Of a stretch of DNA of 64,000 nt, positions 38,690 to 51,578 are shown piece after piece (within the stretch, counting starts at the first letter, position 1; each line of letters begins with the position of its first letter). This stretch comes from Theodoxus fluviatilis. Its lineage: Eukaryota > Mollusca > Gastropoda > Cycloneritida > Neritidae. The notes under the pieces are model-generated. The model was not told the origin of the DNA. It ran no database searches and saw nothing but the letters and a program-made list of their open reading frames with translations. The position numbers and the translations under genes were made by a program. Location of the stretch: assembly GCA_034096865.1 (NCBI GenBank), contig JAWQFJ010000544.1, positions 55,423 to 119,422 of the forward strand, in the 5' to 3' direction.

Positions 38690-40110
38690 TCCCATGACTG
38701 AAGATAGCAGTCTTTTCATCTTTGTTTCGATTGCCGTAAAAATCGTCTTTCGTCACCAACTCCTCCGTTTTACCACACATATGCATATCCTAGTTGCACA
38801 AGGTGTCTCACGATGCAGGGCTGCTTCTCATTCTCGTGGATACTGGTGGTGCGTAGCATGGCGAATGCCTGTTTTGGTAACCTCGTTATTGACATTCTAG
38901 ACAACTGTACTGTTAATCCATTGGGTGAAATCTACCTAGTTCTCCATAAAACAAGTGGAAATGTGTTCCAGCATTCAGTCCTAAGAACTTCTCGCACGCG
39001 GATACACTTTCTATCTTTTCTTAACTCCCAAGACGCCATATTTTCGCGCCATATAACAAGGATGGCTTGCGCCTCAGCATGGACAGGTGTAGAAAAGACT
39101 GGTGGGTTAGGAATGGGTAGCGACCACAATGACTTCATTGTCTGAACGGTCTTCTGTTTTCCATTCATGGAAGCATCTTCATCTGAGGCTGTTTTGGAAA
39201 TTGGTTGTAAATGTGCAACATAGAATCACCGCTTCTAGTCTTCCTTCATAGAGATACCATGTTTCGCCATCTACCGTGTACCCACCTCTTCTGAAAGCCA
39301 TCACTTTAATCTTTTGGGTGTTCACTTGGAGGCTAATGCTGTTCACTTGGGGGCTAAGGCTGTTCACTTGGAGGTTACGGGTGTTCACTTGGAGGCTACG
39401 GATGTTCACTTGGAGGCTACGAGTGTTCACTTGGAGGCTACGAGTGTTCACTTGGAGGCTAAGGGTGCTCACTTGGAGCCTACGGGTGTTCACTTAGAGG
39501 CAAAGGGTGTTCACTTGGAGGCCAAGGGTGTTTACTTGATGTCCAAGGATGTTCTCTTGGAGGCTAAGGGTATGTGAAATTGATCTGATGTTGTAACCCC
39601 GTTGGTGTGGATTATAACAAAGCAATGTCATCAGCAAACCAAATTGCAACTATTTCGTTCGTGCCTTACAGTATTTGCACTCCGTGCTTTCCGCGTGTTA
39701 GGAAGCACTCCGCCACAATGTTGATTTACATGAGGAATATGGACGCCTTACATTTTACTTCCTGTTTCATGCCGATTGCAAAGAGACAAAATTCAGAAAT
39801 TTTGTATTGCCACCTAACTCCAGATTGTTCATTCGAGTACCTGGCTTTTAACATCTTAATGAATTTTTTTGATAGACCACTACTTTGCATTATTTTCCAA
39901 AGATGGTCCCGGTTGACCGACTCAAAACCCTTCCTGCAGTCAACAAAGGCGACGTATAGTGTGTCAGGTCTCTTACCATACACGTGTGTCAATGTCGTGG
40001 AGTGCAAGGTTAAAACCTGGTCAACAGTTGAGCGGTCTGGCAGAAATCCGGCTTGCTCAGGACAGATTTTGCTCTCAACTTTTAACAAAGTGCGGCGGTG
40101 TTTCTAAGAA
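38690..40110 (-). pseudogene. Degenerate LINE (non-LTR) reverse transcriptase
   Basis: Read from 40110 downward: EQAGFLPDRSTVDQVLTLHS, then YVAFVDCRKGFESVNRDHLW, KFIKMLKARYS, the FADD catalytic motif (39627-39638, in IWFADDIALL), then KIKVMAFRRGGYTVDG, and more diverged 3' sequence around 39170-38930 (QTMKSLWSLP). Frameshifts and stops interrupt it, including a stop just after FADDIALL. An in-frame 21-bp minisatellite has expanded between FADD and KIKVMAF. No 5' ORF or endonuclease is seen. Lower boundary approximate. Confidence 0.85.
39314..39580. repeat. 21-bp minisatellite inside the LINE frame
   Basis: About 12 units of GTTCACTTGGAGGCTACGG type. On the minus strand they translate as a seven-residue repeat, SLQVNTR, which keeps the LINE reading frame. 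Confidence 0.9.
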
Positions 40111-40403
40111 CAGGTGTTGTGAAGGTTCTGGAGTGCGCGAGAATATCGTGGCGCTATCGAACTGATTATGGCAGTCTCAGCGCCTGGCCGTTGCTTAGTT
40201 ACCTGACAGAGTCAGGCTAAATTTGTCTTGGTTGTGTCACGTGGTGTCTTTTACGAAACTGCCAGAGCGTGGAGTATGTTGCACACATTTCTTGAAGATT
40301 CCAGAAGCCTGTAAGAAGGTAGAAAAGGCGCAACGAAGAGACAGGTGAGCGCGCACGCCAGAGATAAGGTGAGAGCTTCAGAAGATACCTGAGTGCGAGA
40401 AGT

Positions 40404-41750
40404 CATGTGGAGTGATCGAGTCCTCCACGGCAGTGTGCCTAGAGTGAAGTTGTTATGGTAATGCTGATTGTCATCGCTGTGATAAGTCCTCCATGTGGAG
40501 TGATCGAGTCCTCCACGGCATTGTGCCTAGAGTGAAGTTGTTATGGTAATGCTGATTGTCATCGCTGTGATAAGTCCTCCATATGGAGTGATCGAGTCCT
40601 CCACGGCATTGTGCCTAGAGTGAAGTTGTTATGGTAATGCTGATTGTCATCGCTGTGATAAGTCCTCCATATGGAGTGATCGAGTCCTCCACGGCATTGT
40701 GCCTAGAGTGAAGTTGTTATGGTAATGCTGATTGTCATCGCTGTGATAAGTCCTCCATATGGAGTGATCGAGTCCTCCACGGCATTGTGCCTAGAGTGAA
40801 GTTGTTATGGTAATGCTGATTGTCATCGCTGTGATAAGTCCTCCATATGGAGTGATCGAGTCCTCCACGGCATTGTGCCTAGAGTGAAGTTGTTATGGTA
40901 ATGCTGATTGTCATCGCTGTGATAAGTCCTCCATATGGAGTGATCGAGTCCTCCACGGCATTGTGCCTAGAGTGAAGTTGTTATGGTAATGCTGATTGTC
41001 ATCGCTGTGATAAGTCCTCCATATGGAGTGATCGAGTCCTCCACGGCATTGTGCCTAGAGTGAAGTTGTTATGGTAATGCTGATTGTCATCGCTGTGATA
41101 AGTCCTCCATATGGAGTGATCGAGTCCTCCACGGCATTGTGTCCTAGAGTGAAGTTGTTATGGTAATGCTGATTGTCATCGCTGTGATAAGTCCTCCATA
41201 TGGAGTGATCGAGTCCTCCACGGCATTGTGCCTAGAGTGAAGTTGTTATGGTAATGCTGATTGTCATCGCTGTGATAAGTCCTCCATATGGAGTGATCGA
41301 GTCCTCCACGGCATTGTGCCTAGAGTGAAGTTGTTATGGTAATGCTGATTGTCATCGCTGTGATAAGTCCTCCATATGGAGTGATCGAGTCCTCCACGGC
41401 ATGTGCATAGAGTGAAGTTGTTATGGTAATGCTGATTGTCATCGCTGTGATAAGTCCTCCATATGGAGTGATCGAGTCCTCCACGGCATTGTGCCTAGAG
41501 TGAAGTTGTTATGGTAATGCTGATTGTCATCGCTGTGATAAGTCCTCCATATGGAGTGATCGAGTCCTCCACGGCATTGTGCCTAGAGTGAAGTTGTTAT
41601 GGTAATGCTGATTGTCATCGCTGTGATAAGTCCTCCATATGGAGTGATCGAGTCCTCCACGGCATTGTGCCTAGAGTGAAGTTGTTATGGTAATGCTGAT
41701 TGTCATCGCTGTGATAAGTCCTCCATATGTAATGATCGAGTCTCCACGGC
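40404..41750. repeat. 88-bp satellite, about 15 copies
   Basis: Near-identical 88-bp units, each with the 12-bp perfect palindrome CTCCATATGGAG and the block GTTATGGTAATGCTGATT. The first unit (CATGTGG) and the last (CATATGTAATG) are the most diverged, as expected at array edges. No coding capacity. Confidence 0.97.
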
Positions 41751-41794
41751 ATTGTGTGGTTTTATTGAAAACGACCGGATTTTGTGAACTTCGA

Positions 41795-44700
41795 CTTCTC
41801 GGCACAAGCTAGGAGAACCCCCGTATTAACAGGACTTCGACTTCTCGGCACAAGCTAGGAGAACCCCCGTATTAACAGGACTTCGACTTCTCGGCACAAG
41901 CTAGGAGAACCCCCGTATTAACAGGACTTCGACTTCTCGGCACAAGCTAGGAGAACCCCCGTATTAACAGGACTTCGACTTCTCGGCACAAGCTAGGAGA
42001 ACCCCCGTATTAACAGGACTTCGACTTCTCGGCACAAGCTAGGAGAACCCCCGTATTAACAGGACTTCGACTTCCCGGTGCAAGCTAGGAGAAACCCCGT
42101 ATTAAACCGGACTTCGACTTCTAGGCACAAGCTAGGAGAACCCCCGTATTAACAGGACTTCGACTTCCCGGTGCAAGCTAGGAGAACCCCCGTATTAACA
42201 GGACTTCGACTTCCCGGTGCAAGCTAGGAGAACCCCGTATTAACAGGACTTCGACTTCCCGGTGCAAGCTAGGAGAACCCCCGTATTAACAGGACTTCGA
42301 CTTCCCGGTGCAAGCTAGGAGAACCCCCGTATTAACAGGACTTCGACTTCCCGGTGCAAGCTAGGAGAACCCCCGTATTAACAGGACAAAGCTAGGAGAA
42401 CCCCCGTATTAACAGGACTTCGACTTCTCGGCACAAGCTAGGAGAACCCCCGTATTAACAGGACTTCGACTTCTCGGCACAAGCTAGGAGAACCCCCGTA
42501 TTAACAGGACTTCGACTTCTCGGCACAAGCTAGGAGAACCCCCGTATTAACAGGACTTCGACTTCCCGGCGCAAGCTAGGAGAACCCCCGTATTAACAGG
42601 ACTTCGACTTCCCGGTGCAAGCTAGGAGAACCCCCGTATTAACAGGACTTCGACTTCCCGGTGCAAGCTAGGAGAACCCCCGTATTAACAGGACTTCGAA
42701 GCTAGGAGAACCCCCGTATTAACAGGACTTCGACTTCCCGGCGCAAGCTAGGAGAACCCCCGTATTAACAGGACTTCGACTTCCCGGCGCAAGCTAGGAG
42801 AACCCCCGTATTAACAGGACTTCGACTTCCCGGCGCAAGCTAGGAGAACCCCCGTATTAACAGGACTTCGACTTCTCGGCACAAGCTAGGAGAACCCCCG
42901 TATTAACAGGACAAGCTAGGAGAACCCCCGTATTAACAGGACAAGCTAGGAGAACCCCCGTATTAACAGGACAAGCTAGGAGAACCCCCGTATTAACAGG
43001 ACAAGCTAGGAGAACCCCCGTATTAACAGCGATTTCCCGGCCCAAGCTAGGAGAACCCCCGTATTAACACGATTTCCCGGCCCAAGCTAGGAGAACCCCC
43101 GTATTAACACGATTTCCCGGCCCAAGCTAGGAGAACCCCCGTATTAACACGAATTCGACTTCCCGGCCCAAGCTAGGAGAACCCCCGTATTAACACGATT
43201 TCCCGGCCCAAGCTAGGAGAACCCCCGTATTAACACGATTTCCCGGCCCAAGCTAGGAGAACCCCCGTATTAACACGATTTCCCGGCCCAAGCTAGGAGA
43301 ACCCCCGTATTAACACGACTTTCCCGGCCCAAGCTAGGAGAACCCCCGTATTAACACCGATTTCCCGGCCCAAGCTAGGAGAACCCCCGTATTAACACGA
43401 CTTTCCCGGCCCAAGCTAGGAGAACCCCCGTATTAACACGATTTCCCGGCCCAAGCTAGGAGAACCCCCGTATTAACACGATTTCCCGGCCCAAGCTAGG
43501 AGAACCCCCGTATTAACACGATTTCCCGGCCCAAGCTAGGAGAACCCCCGTATTAACACGATTTCCCGGCCCAAGCTAGGAGAACCCCCGTATTAACACG
43601 ATTTCCCGGCCCAAGCTAGGAGAACCCCCGTATTAACACGATTTCCCGGCCCAAGCTAGGAGAACCCCCGTATTAACACGATTTCCCGGCCCAAGCTAGG
43701 AGAACCCCCGTATTAACACGATTTCCCGGCCCAAGCTAGGAGAACCCCCGTATTAACACGATTTCCCGGCCCAAGCTAGGAGAACCCCCGTATTAACACG
43801 ATTTCCCGGCCCAAGCTAGGAGAACCCCCGTATTAACACGATTTCCCGGCCCAAGCTAGGAGAACCCCCGTATTAACACGATTTCCCGGCCCAAGCTAGG
43901 AGAACCCCCGTATTAACACGATTTCCCGGCCCAAGGAAGGAGAACCCCCGTATTAACACGATTTCCCGGCCCAAGCTAGGAGAACCCCCGTATTAACACG
44001 ATTTCCCGGCCCAAGCTAGGAGAACCCCCGTATTAACACGATTTCCCGGCCCAAGCTAGGAGAACCCCCGTATTATACACGATTTCCCGGCCCAAGCTAG
44101 GAGAACCCCCGTATTAACACGATTTCCCGGCCCAAGCTAGGAGAACCCCCGTATTAACACGACTTCCCGGAGCAAGCAGGAGAACCCCCGTATTAAGAGG
44201 ACTTCCCGGAGCAAGCAGGAGAACCCCCGTATTAACACGATTTCCCGACCCAAGCTAGGAGAACCCCCGTATTAACACGATTTCCCGGCCCAAGCTAGGA
44301 GAACCCCCGTATTAACACGATTTCCCGGCCCAAGCTAGGAGAACCCCCGTATTAACACGATTTCCCGGCCCAAGCTAGGAGAACCCCCGTATTAACACGA
44401 TTTCCCGGCCCAAGCTAGGAGAACCCCCGTATTAACACGATTTCCCGGCCCAAGCTAGGAGAACCCCCGTATTAACACGATTTCCCGGCCCAAGCTAGGA
44501 GAACCCCCGTATTAACACGATTTCCCGGCCCAAGCTAGGAGAACCCCCGTATTAACACGATTTCCCGGCCCAAGATAGGAGAACCCCCGTATTAACACGA
44601 TTTCCCGGCCCAAGCTAGGAGAACCCCCGTATTAACACGATTTCCCGGCCCAAGCTAGGAGAACCCCCGTATTAACACGATTTCCCGGCCCAAGGAAGGA

Positions 44701-45400
44701 GAACCCCCGTATTAACACGATTTCCCGGCCCAAGCTAGGAGAACCCCCGTATTAACACGATTTCCCGGCCCAAGCTAGGAGAACCCCCGTATTAACACGA
44801 TTTCCCGGCCCAAGGAAGGAGAACCCCCGTATTAACACGATTTCCCGGCCCAAGCTAGGAGAACCCCCGTATTAACACGATTTCCCGGCCCAAGCTAGGA
44901 GAACCCCCGTATTAACACGATTTCCCGGCCCAAGCTAGGAGAACCCCCGTATTAACACGATTTCCCGGCCCAAGCTAGGAGAACCCCCGTATTAACACGA
45001 TTTCCCGGCCCAAGGAAGGAGAACCCCCGTATTAACACGATTTCCCGGCCCAAGCTAGGAGAACCCCCGTATTAACACGATTTCCCGGCCCAAGGAAGGA
45101 GAACCCCCGTATTAACACGATTTCCCGGCCCAAGCTAGGAGAACCCCCGTATTAACACGATTTCCCGGCCCAAGGAAGGAGAACCCCCGTATTAACACGA
45201 TTTCCCGGCCCAAGCTAGGAGAACCCCCGTATTAACACGATTTCCCGGCCCAAGCTAGGAGAACCCCCGTATTAACACGATTTCCCGGCCCAAGCTAGGA
45301 GAACCCCCGTATTAACACGATTTCCCGGCCCAAGCTAGAGAACCCCCGCATTAACACGATTTCCCGGCCCAAGCTAGGAGAACCCCCGTATTAACACGAT
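41795..45400. repeat. Modular satellite, 46/30/40-bp units, roughly 85-90 copies
   Basis: All units share the core AAGCTAGGAGAACCCCCGTA followed by TTAACA. In the left part the core is joined by GGACTTCGACTTC(T/C)CGG(C/T)(A/G)C (46-bp units). At about 42902-43025 the joiner shrinks to GGAC (30-bp units). From about 43030 it becomes CGATTTCCCGGCCC (40-bp units). A CAAGGAAGG core variant recurs at about 43931, 44691, 44811, 45011, 45091 and 45171. No coding capacity. Confidence 0.97.
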
Positions 45401-46434
<1,034 letters not shown>

Positions 46435-46436
<2 letters not shown>

Positions 46437-48393
46437 ACATTATTTCTTAAGTGTATGCTGTTTCAACCCTACAGTGATTCACATAGGAAAGTGACAATAC
46501 CGAGGTCGCTTCCTTGTCCGGCCCTGTACGCAGGTCATGACCTTACATCCTGACCTTTCCCCTGTTGATATATTACTGTCGTTGTGCGAGTTGCTCGCTT
46601 TACACACGCGCGGCAATGCGCTCTGTCACCTGTCGTTCAGGCCGTCTGGGCTATAGGTGTCAAATCACTTTGACTTAGATGTCAGTTTTTCTCCAACAGA
46701 TTCAGGGCATGACACGGCTTTTATGGGCAAAAACTGCTGCGTCGCCTTTACCTTCACATGTTGCATAGTCAACTAGGCAGTTCTTAACATAAAACTTTTA
46801 ACTACCAGTTTTCGATAACTGTAGTAACAACGATATCGACCACTGAAAGGACGAGAATGTATTTTAGAACTATTTAATGTTTCAAACAAAGTAACTAGGA
46901 CATTTCCAACCCGTTATTTTGTGTTGTTGCTGCTTTTTAAACATTCATTTAGCATATCATCTGTTAAAAACTGCTTTCGATTTCCAACGAGTTTATCCAC
47001 GACACTCCGGGAAAGTAGATGCAATCCTCATCGAGTATATTAATTTATGCGAAACTGCAGATTGGAATGGGCGAGCTCTTACGGTGTAAGGGAAACAACT
47101 CTAATAGCAGGATCAGTTGAGGAAGAGGGTTATTCACCCTTGAGTTGTGGGCTCAACATTTCCGCACACTGCTGAGGATTGTGATGCCTAGGCCTACGTC
47201 CCTCAGAAACGAATCGTCACGAAGATGCTTTGACTTTTAGTAGAATCCATAACTGCATCATTTTCTTCCACGCCACTGCAAGTGTCCGGTCACCCGTGGC
47301 GTAAGCATTGTAGACCCGACTTCGCCAAGAGACGTGGCCGTCACATGCGAATGACGGGTATGCTGATCTGATGGTATCAACATTAATGTCCTTCTGTCCT
47401 AGTTAGCCGCATCTCAGCAACGGCTACTACATCGTCACACTCCTGAGTTCATATATGGGAGATCTAAATGCGAAAGGCAATGAATCCCGTGTTTGCAGCT
47501 TTGTACAGGTGAGTGATCTACTGCTGAGCCTGATGTATTTACGTCCTTCTCTAATTAGTAATTGTACACGACAGGGGATTCTCGTCGAATTCGCTACGTG
47601 CTGATTAATCGGATTTTATACTCAACAACGATGCTGACGGCGTGATCGAAATGTTACAATACTAAAATCTTACACCGAATAGTGAGGGACATTCTTTTCT
47701 TGATGGACATAGGAAACCCTCAATGATTCATGTACACGCACAAAAGAAAAGTAAATAGGCAAAATGTTGATCCTTTGGTCTGTACTTATGGAAAACGCAA
47801 AGCAATAAGATGAAATATGTTCAGGCGAGACATAACTTGTAATACATGTTGTATAACAACTCATGTATTTAGACTTTAGTTTGATACAGCACTGTTAATT
47901 CTTCATTCACTTCATTGTTCATGTGAATATAATTTTGCATTGGGTTGGTGTGAAGAAACTGTATAGAAGAAAGAAAAACTGAATAAGGATTTTTAAAGTT
48001 AGAAATTGGGGTGGGAAGTGGGGAGGTGGGGGGATGGGTGGATTGACAACTGATTCAGTCTTGGCAGGCACTGTGCAGATGCTGATTGAATTCACAATCA
48101 TTTTTCTTAGGGAGCAATATTTTCCAAACTGAACTCAAAATTGGAATAACTTCAATGCTCCCTGTTGTTTTCACCTTAACAATATCACATTTGCATATTT
48201 CCCCCATTATTTAACTCTGTCCATATATACATTTATTTGTGGAGGAGACAAAATCATGCATCACATTCACTTGTTTATATATTCCAATATTGCACTTAGT
48301 CCAATTACCAAACGTGCATGATGTTGTTGAATATCTTTTTGAAGGCACCTTTATTATCTGTTGATGAAGCAAAAGTTATTGCAATGGAAGTAA
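46435..48393. other. Non-coding stretch
   Basis: No coding frame, RNA gene or repeat family recognised. Confidence 0.55.
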
Positions 48394-48752
48394 TGGTACT
48401 CCGTGGCTGAGTGGTTAGTGCGCTTGACCTGCAGTGGCTTGCGGCTAGAGGATGCGGCGTTCGAAGCTGCACAGATTATAGAGTTGCATCCTTGAGCAAG
48501 GTGCTGTACTCACATTGCTTCTCCCCACCCAGGAGTAAAACAGGTACCTGTTAGGGCTGAGTTGGAAGATTGTGAGTGATAACTTGGCACTTTCATCTGC
48601 AGCCTGGTTGCTTGCTCCCCAGGGAGTTGAGATGGTGTTGAAGTGATACAAACAGGTAGCCCAATGACCAGGGAGTAAATGTGTGCAGTTTAAGCATCTA
48701 TCAATAGGTGAAAAAGTCACAATTTTAAAAAAGCACCTTTACCTTTATCTTT
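48394..48752 (+). mobile_element. tRNA-derived SINE
   Basis: The head carries an A-box-like TGGCTGAGTGGTTAGTGC (48404-48421) and a B-box-like GCGTTCGAAGC (about 48458-48468). The body has CATCCTTGAGCAAGGTGCTG and CACCCAGGAGTAAA blocks. The tail ends AGCACCTTTACCTTTATCTTT. Related copies lie at 10168-10345 and 57985-58302 on the minus strand. Confidence 0.85.
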
Positions 48753-48784
48753 AGAAGAGAAATGGGACTGGATCTATCCATGCA

Positions 48785-49110
48785 TGCTTCCATCCATCCA
48801 ACTGTCCATCCATCCATCCATCCATCCATCCATCCATCCATCCATCCATCCATCCATCCATCCATCCATCCATCCATCCATCCATCCATCCATCCACCCA
48901 CCCACCCACCACCCACCCACCCACCCACCCACTCACCATCATTCCCATCTGTCCATCCATCCATCCATCCATTTATCCATCCATCCAACCATCCATCCAT
49001 CCATCCATCCATCCATCCATCCATCCATCCATCCATCCATCCATCCATCCATCCATCCATCCATCCATCCATCCACCCACCCGTATGCCCATCTGTACAT
49101 CCATCCATCC
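48785..49110. repeat. (CCAT)n / (CCCA)n microsatellite
   Basis: About 325 bases of CCAT with a CCCA/ACCC centre, ending about 100 bases before the fucosyltransferase start codon. Confidence 0.97.
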
Positions 49111-49209
49111 TATCCCTTTCTCTCTCTATCCATCTGTTCATCCATGAACCAAAAGTCTGTCCATATTTTCATTCTCTTTACTACAAATGTTCACTTTCCT
49201 TGATCCAGA

Positions 49210-50244
49210 ATGCAGAGCTGGATGGAGGGAAAGGACAAGAGCCAAGCTGGGCCTTCTTCAAACATCCGAGGCTCCGCTCCAGTCTCTGCAGTCACAGCCT
49301 TGGAGCGGCAGAAGCAGTATTTCCTTGTCCTCCTTATCCTCACCATTGTCATCTTCTTTGTCTATAACGTGGGCTTTGTACCAGCAAACTTCAGTGATGC
49401 CAACCATCGGCCCCCTGCCTATGTCCTTCAGCCATCCAGGCCCAGAATCATGATCACCTACTGGGGCAGGATGGGCAACCACATGTTTGAGTATGCCACC
49501 CTCGTTGGTGTAGCAACTCGAAACAACATGACCCCACTGGTCCCTCCAGGCCTGGATCTCCATGATGCCTTCAAAATCCCCACAGCCAAGAGCACCCAGC
49601 ACAACCTGGGCATGTACTTTTCTTACTACGAGGAGAAGCCTGCTGCCTACTACAAAGCCACAGAGAAACTTCGACCCTTTGACGCCTACCTGGTTGGCTA
49701 CTACCAGTCCTGGAAGTACTTTGAGAATGTCAAGGAGGAGCTGCTGACACAACACTATGTCTTCCATGAGCACGTTCAGAAAGAAGCAAACAAGTTCATC
49801 GCAGATGCCAGACGGGAGAAGAACAAGCCAACTGCAGCCATCATCGGAGTCCATGTCCGGCGTGGCGACTTCGTGCGCCAGAAGCTCAAGGGTTACACGG
49901 CAGCTCCTGTATCCTACTTCTACAAAGCCATGAACTATTTCAGGAGGAAGTACAAGGACGTCCTCTTCATTATCTGCAGCAACGATCAGTTCTGGGCTGA
50001 GGACAACCTGGACCAGGGGGACGATGTGATCTACTCTCACATTGAAGACGGCATGGTGGACTTTGCTGTGCTAACCAGCTGCAAACACATCATCATCACA
50101 GCCGGCTCCTACTCATGGTGGGCAGGCTATCTAGTCAGGGGTGATGTCATCTACTTCTCTGGATTCCCTGAACCGAACACCAAGATTGGAAACATGACTG
50201 TACGGGAGGATTACTACCCTCCGCACTGGATTGGGATGAAGTAG
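49210..50244 (+). CDS. Alpha-1,2-fucosyltransferase, GT11 family
   Basis: 344 residues in one exon. A short cytosolic segment precedes a signal anchor at about 36-57 ([20 protein letters not shown]), the type II topology of Golgi glycosyltransferases. The GT11 motifs follow: [11 protein letters not shown] at 86-96, [10 protein letters not shown] at 213-222 (the HxRRxD donor-binding motif), and SYSWWAGYL at 300-308. The known reaction transfers fucose from GDP-fucose to the 2-position of terminal galactose on glycans. N-glycosylation sequons occur (NFS, NMT). A splice acceptor AG sits at 49207-49208 after a pyrimidine-rich run, one base before the ATG, so a 5' UTR intron is likely. Length is close to animal FUT1/FUT2 (about 340-365). 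I cannot assign a specific paralogue. Confidence 0.95.
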   Translation: MQSWMEGKDKSQAGPSSNIRGSAPVSAVTALERQKQYFLVLLILTIVIFFVYNVGFVPANFSDANHRPPAYVLQPSRPRIMITYWGRMGNHMFEYATLVGVATRNNMTPLVPPGLDLHDAFKIPTAKSTQHNLGMYFSYYEEKPAAYYKATEKLRPFDAYLVGYYQSWKYFENVKEELLTQHYVFHEHVQKEANKFIADARREKNKPTAAIIGVHVRRGDFVRQKLKGYTAAPVSYFYKAMNYFRRKYKDVLFIICSNDQFWAEDNLDQGDDVIYSHIEDGMVDFAVLTSCKHIIITAGSYSWWAGYLVRGDVIYFSGFPEPNTKIGNMTVREDYYPPHWIGMK

Positions 50245-50523
50245 AGCGGTGGAGGTGACGGCTTCCTTGCCTCTGCTCTGTAGAGTTTTCTTGTTTGATT
50301 TCATAAGTTTGTTATCAGTGAGAGTGACGTGTCACTATTGAATGGGCTGATGATACGTGGGTTTTGTGTGTGTGTGGTAAAAGTCAGTGAATTGTTTTTT
50401 CATTTGTGATGTGAAAGAAGACGATGTTTATTTAATTGCAGATACAATGTTGTATGAATTGAGTTTTTTGTCACATTCCTTTGTTTGTCAAGGTTATATA
50501 TCATCTTTATAAAGAGCTGAGAT

Positions 50524-50529
50524 AATAAA
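50524..50529 (+). terminator. Probable polyadenylation signal of the fucosyltransferase
   Basis: AATAAA about 280 bases after the stop codon, followed by a T-rich and GT-containing stretch. Confidence 0.6.
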
Positions 50530-50997
50530 TGCATATTTTTATGCATCCTTGTGCACACACTGAAAAATTCACTAATATTAGGAAACTCAAATTTAGATGG
50601 TCTATGTCAGGAGCATCTCTGTGATTGTTTTGTTACAAATATACAACAGGAACAATTAATATTCACTTATTCTTTAGTTGATTGTCAGTCAGAATATACA
50701 ACAGGAATAACTAGTATTCACTTATTCTTTTTTCTTTAGTTGATTATCAGTCAGAATATTGGACAAGTTTTGCATTTTGATAAACTTTTATATGTGGTGT
50801 GATTTTTTTATACTACTACACTAGCAGGCAAAGCCCGCTACAAACACCACACCCTCTACCCAGGAGTATGGCAAAAGACTATCAACTGTCTGGAGGGTAA
50901 ATGACAGTAAAGAGAGGGTGAGAGGAGTAAGGAAGCAGACAATAGTAGGCTGTGCCCACTACCCTGCTCGCCTCCCCTCCTCCCCACTTGGCTGAGA

Positions 50998-51476
50998 TCC
51001 CTCCTCCTCCTCCTCCTCCTCCTCCTCCTCCTCCTCCTCCTCCTCCTTCTTCTTTTCTTCCTCCTCCTCCTCCACCTTCTCCTCCTCCTCCCCCCCCCCC
51101 CTTCCTCCTCCTCCTCCTCCTCCTCCCCCTCCCCCTCCTCCCCCTCCTTCTCCTCCTCCTCCTCCCCCTTCCTCTTCCCCCTTCCTCTTCCCCCTTCCTC
51201 TTCCCCCTTCCTCTTCCCCCTTCCTCTTCCCCCTTTCTCCTCCTCTTCCTGTCTCCTCCTCCTCCTCCTTCCTCTTCCCCCTTTCGCCTCCTCTTCCTGT
51301 CTCCTCCTCTTCCTCCTTCTCCTCCCCCTCCTTCTCCTCCCCCTCCTTCTCCTCCCCCTCCCCCTCTTCCCCCTCCTCCTCTTCCCCCTCCTCCTCCTCC
51401 CCCTCCCCCTCCTCCTGCTCCTCCTCCTCCTCCTCCTCCTCCTCCTCCTCCTCCTCCTTTCTCCTCCTCCCTTCTC
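50998..51476. repeat. (CCT)n / (CCCCTT)n tract
   Basis: Pyrimidine-only tract of CCT, TTCCTC and CCCCTCCT repeats. The poly-Pro/Ser and poly-Glu frames are artefacts. Confidence 0.97.
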
Positions 51477-51518
51477 TAATAAGACAAACAGTTAGTGACA
51501 AAATCCTATGTATTGTAG

Positions 51519-51520
<2 letters not shown>

Positions 51521-51578
<58 letters not shown>
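51521..51578. repeat. (AC)n microsatellite
   Basis: Pure AC run. Confidence 0.97.

Noticed and set aside
41795..45400. CRISPR-like pattern of a constant 26-base core with joiners
   Set aside because: The joiners are not unique spacers; they are the same few sequences repeated in blocks, the DNA is eukaryotic, and no Cas gene is present. It is a satellite array.
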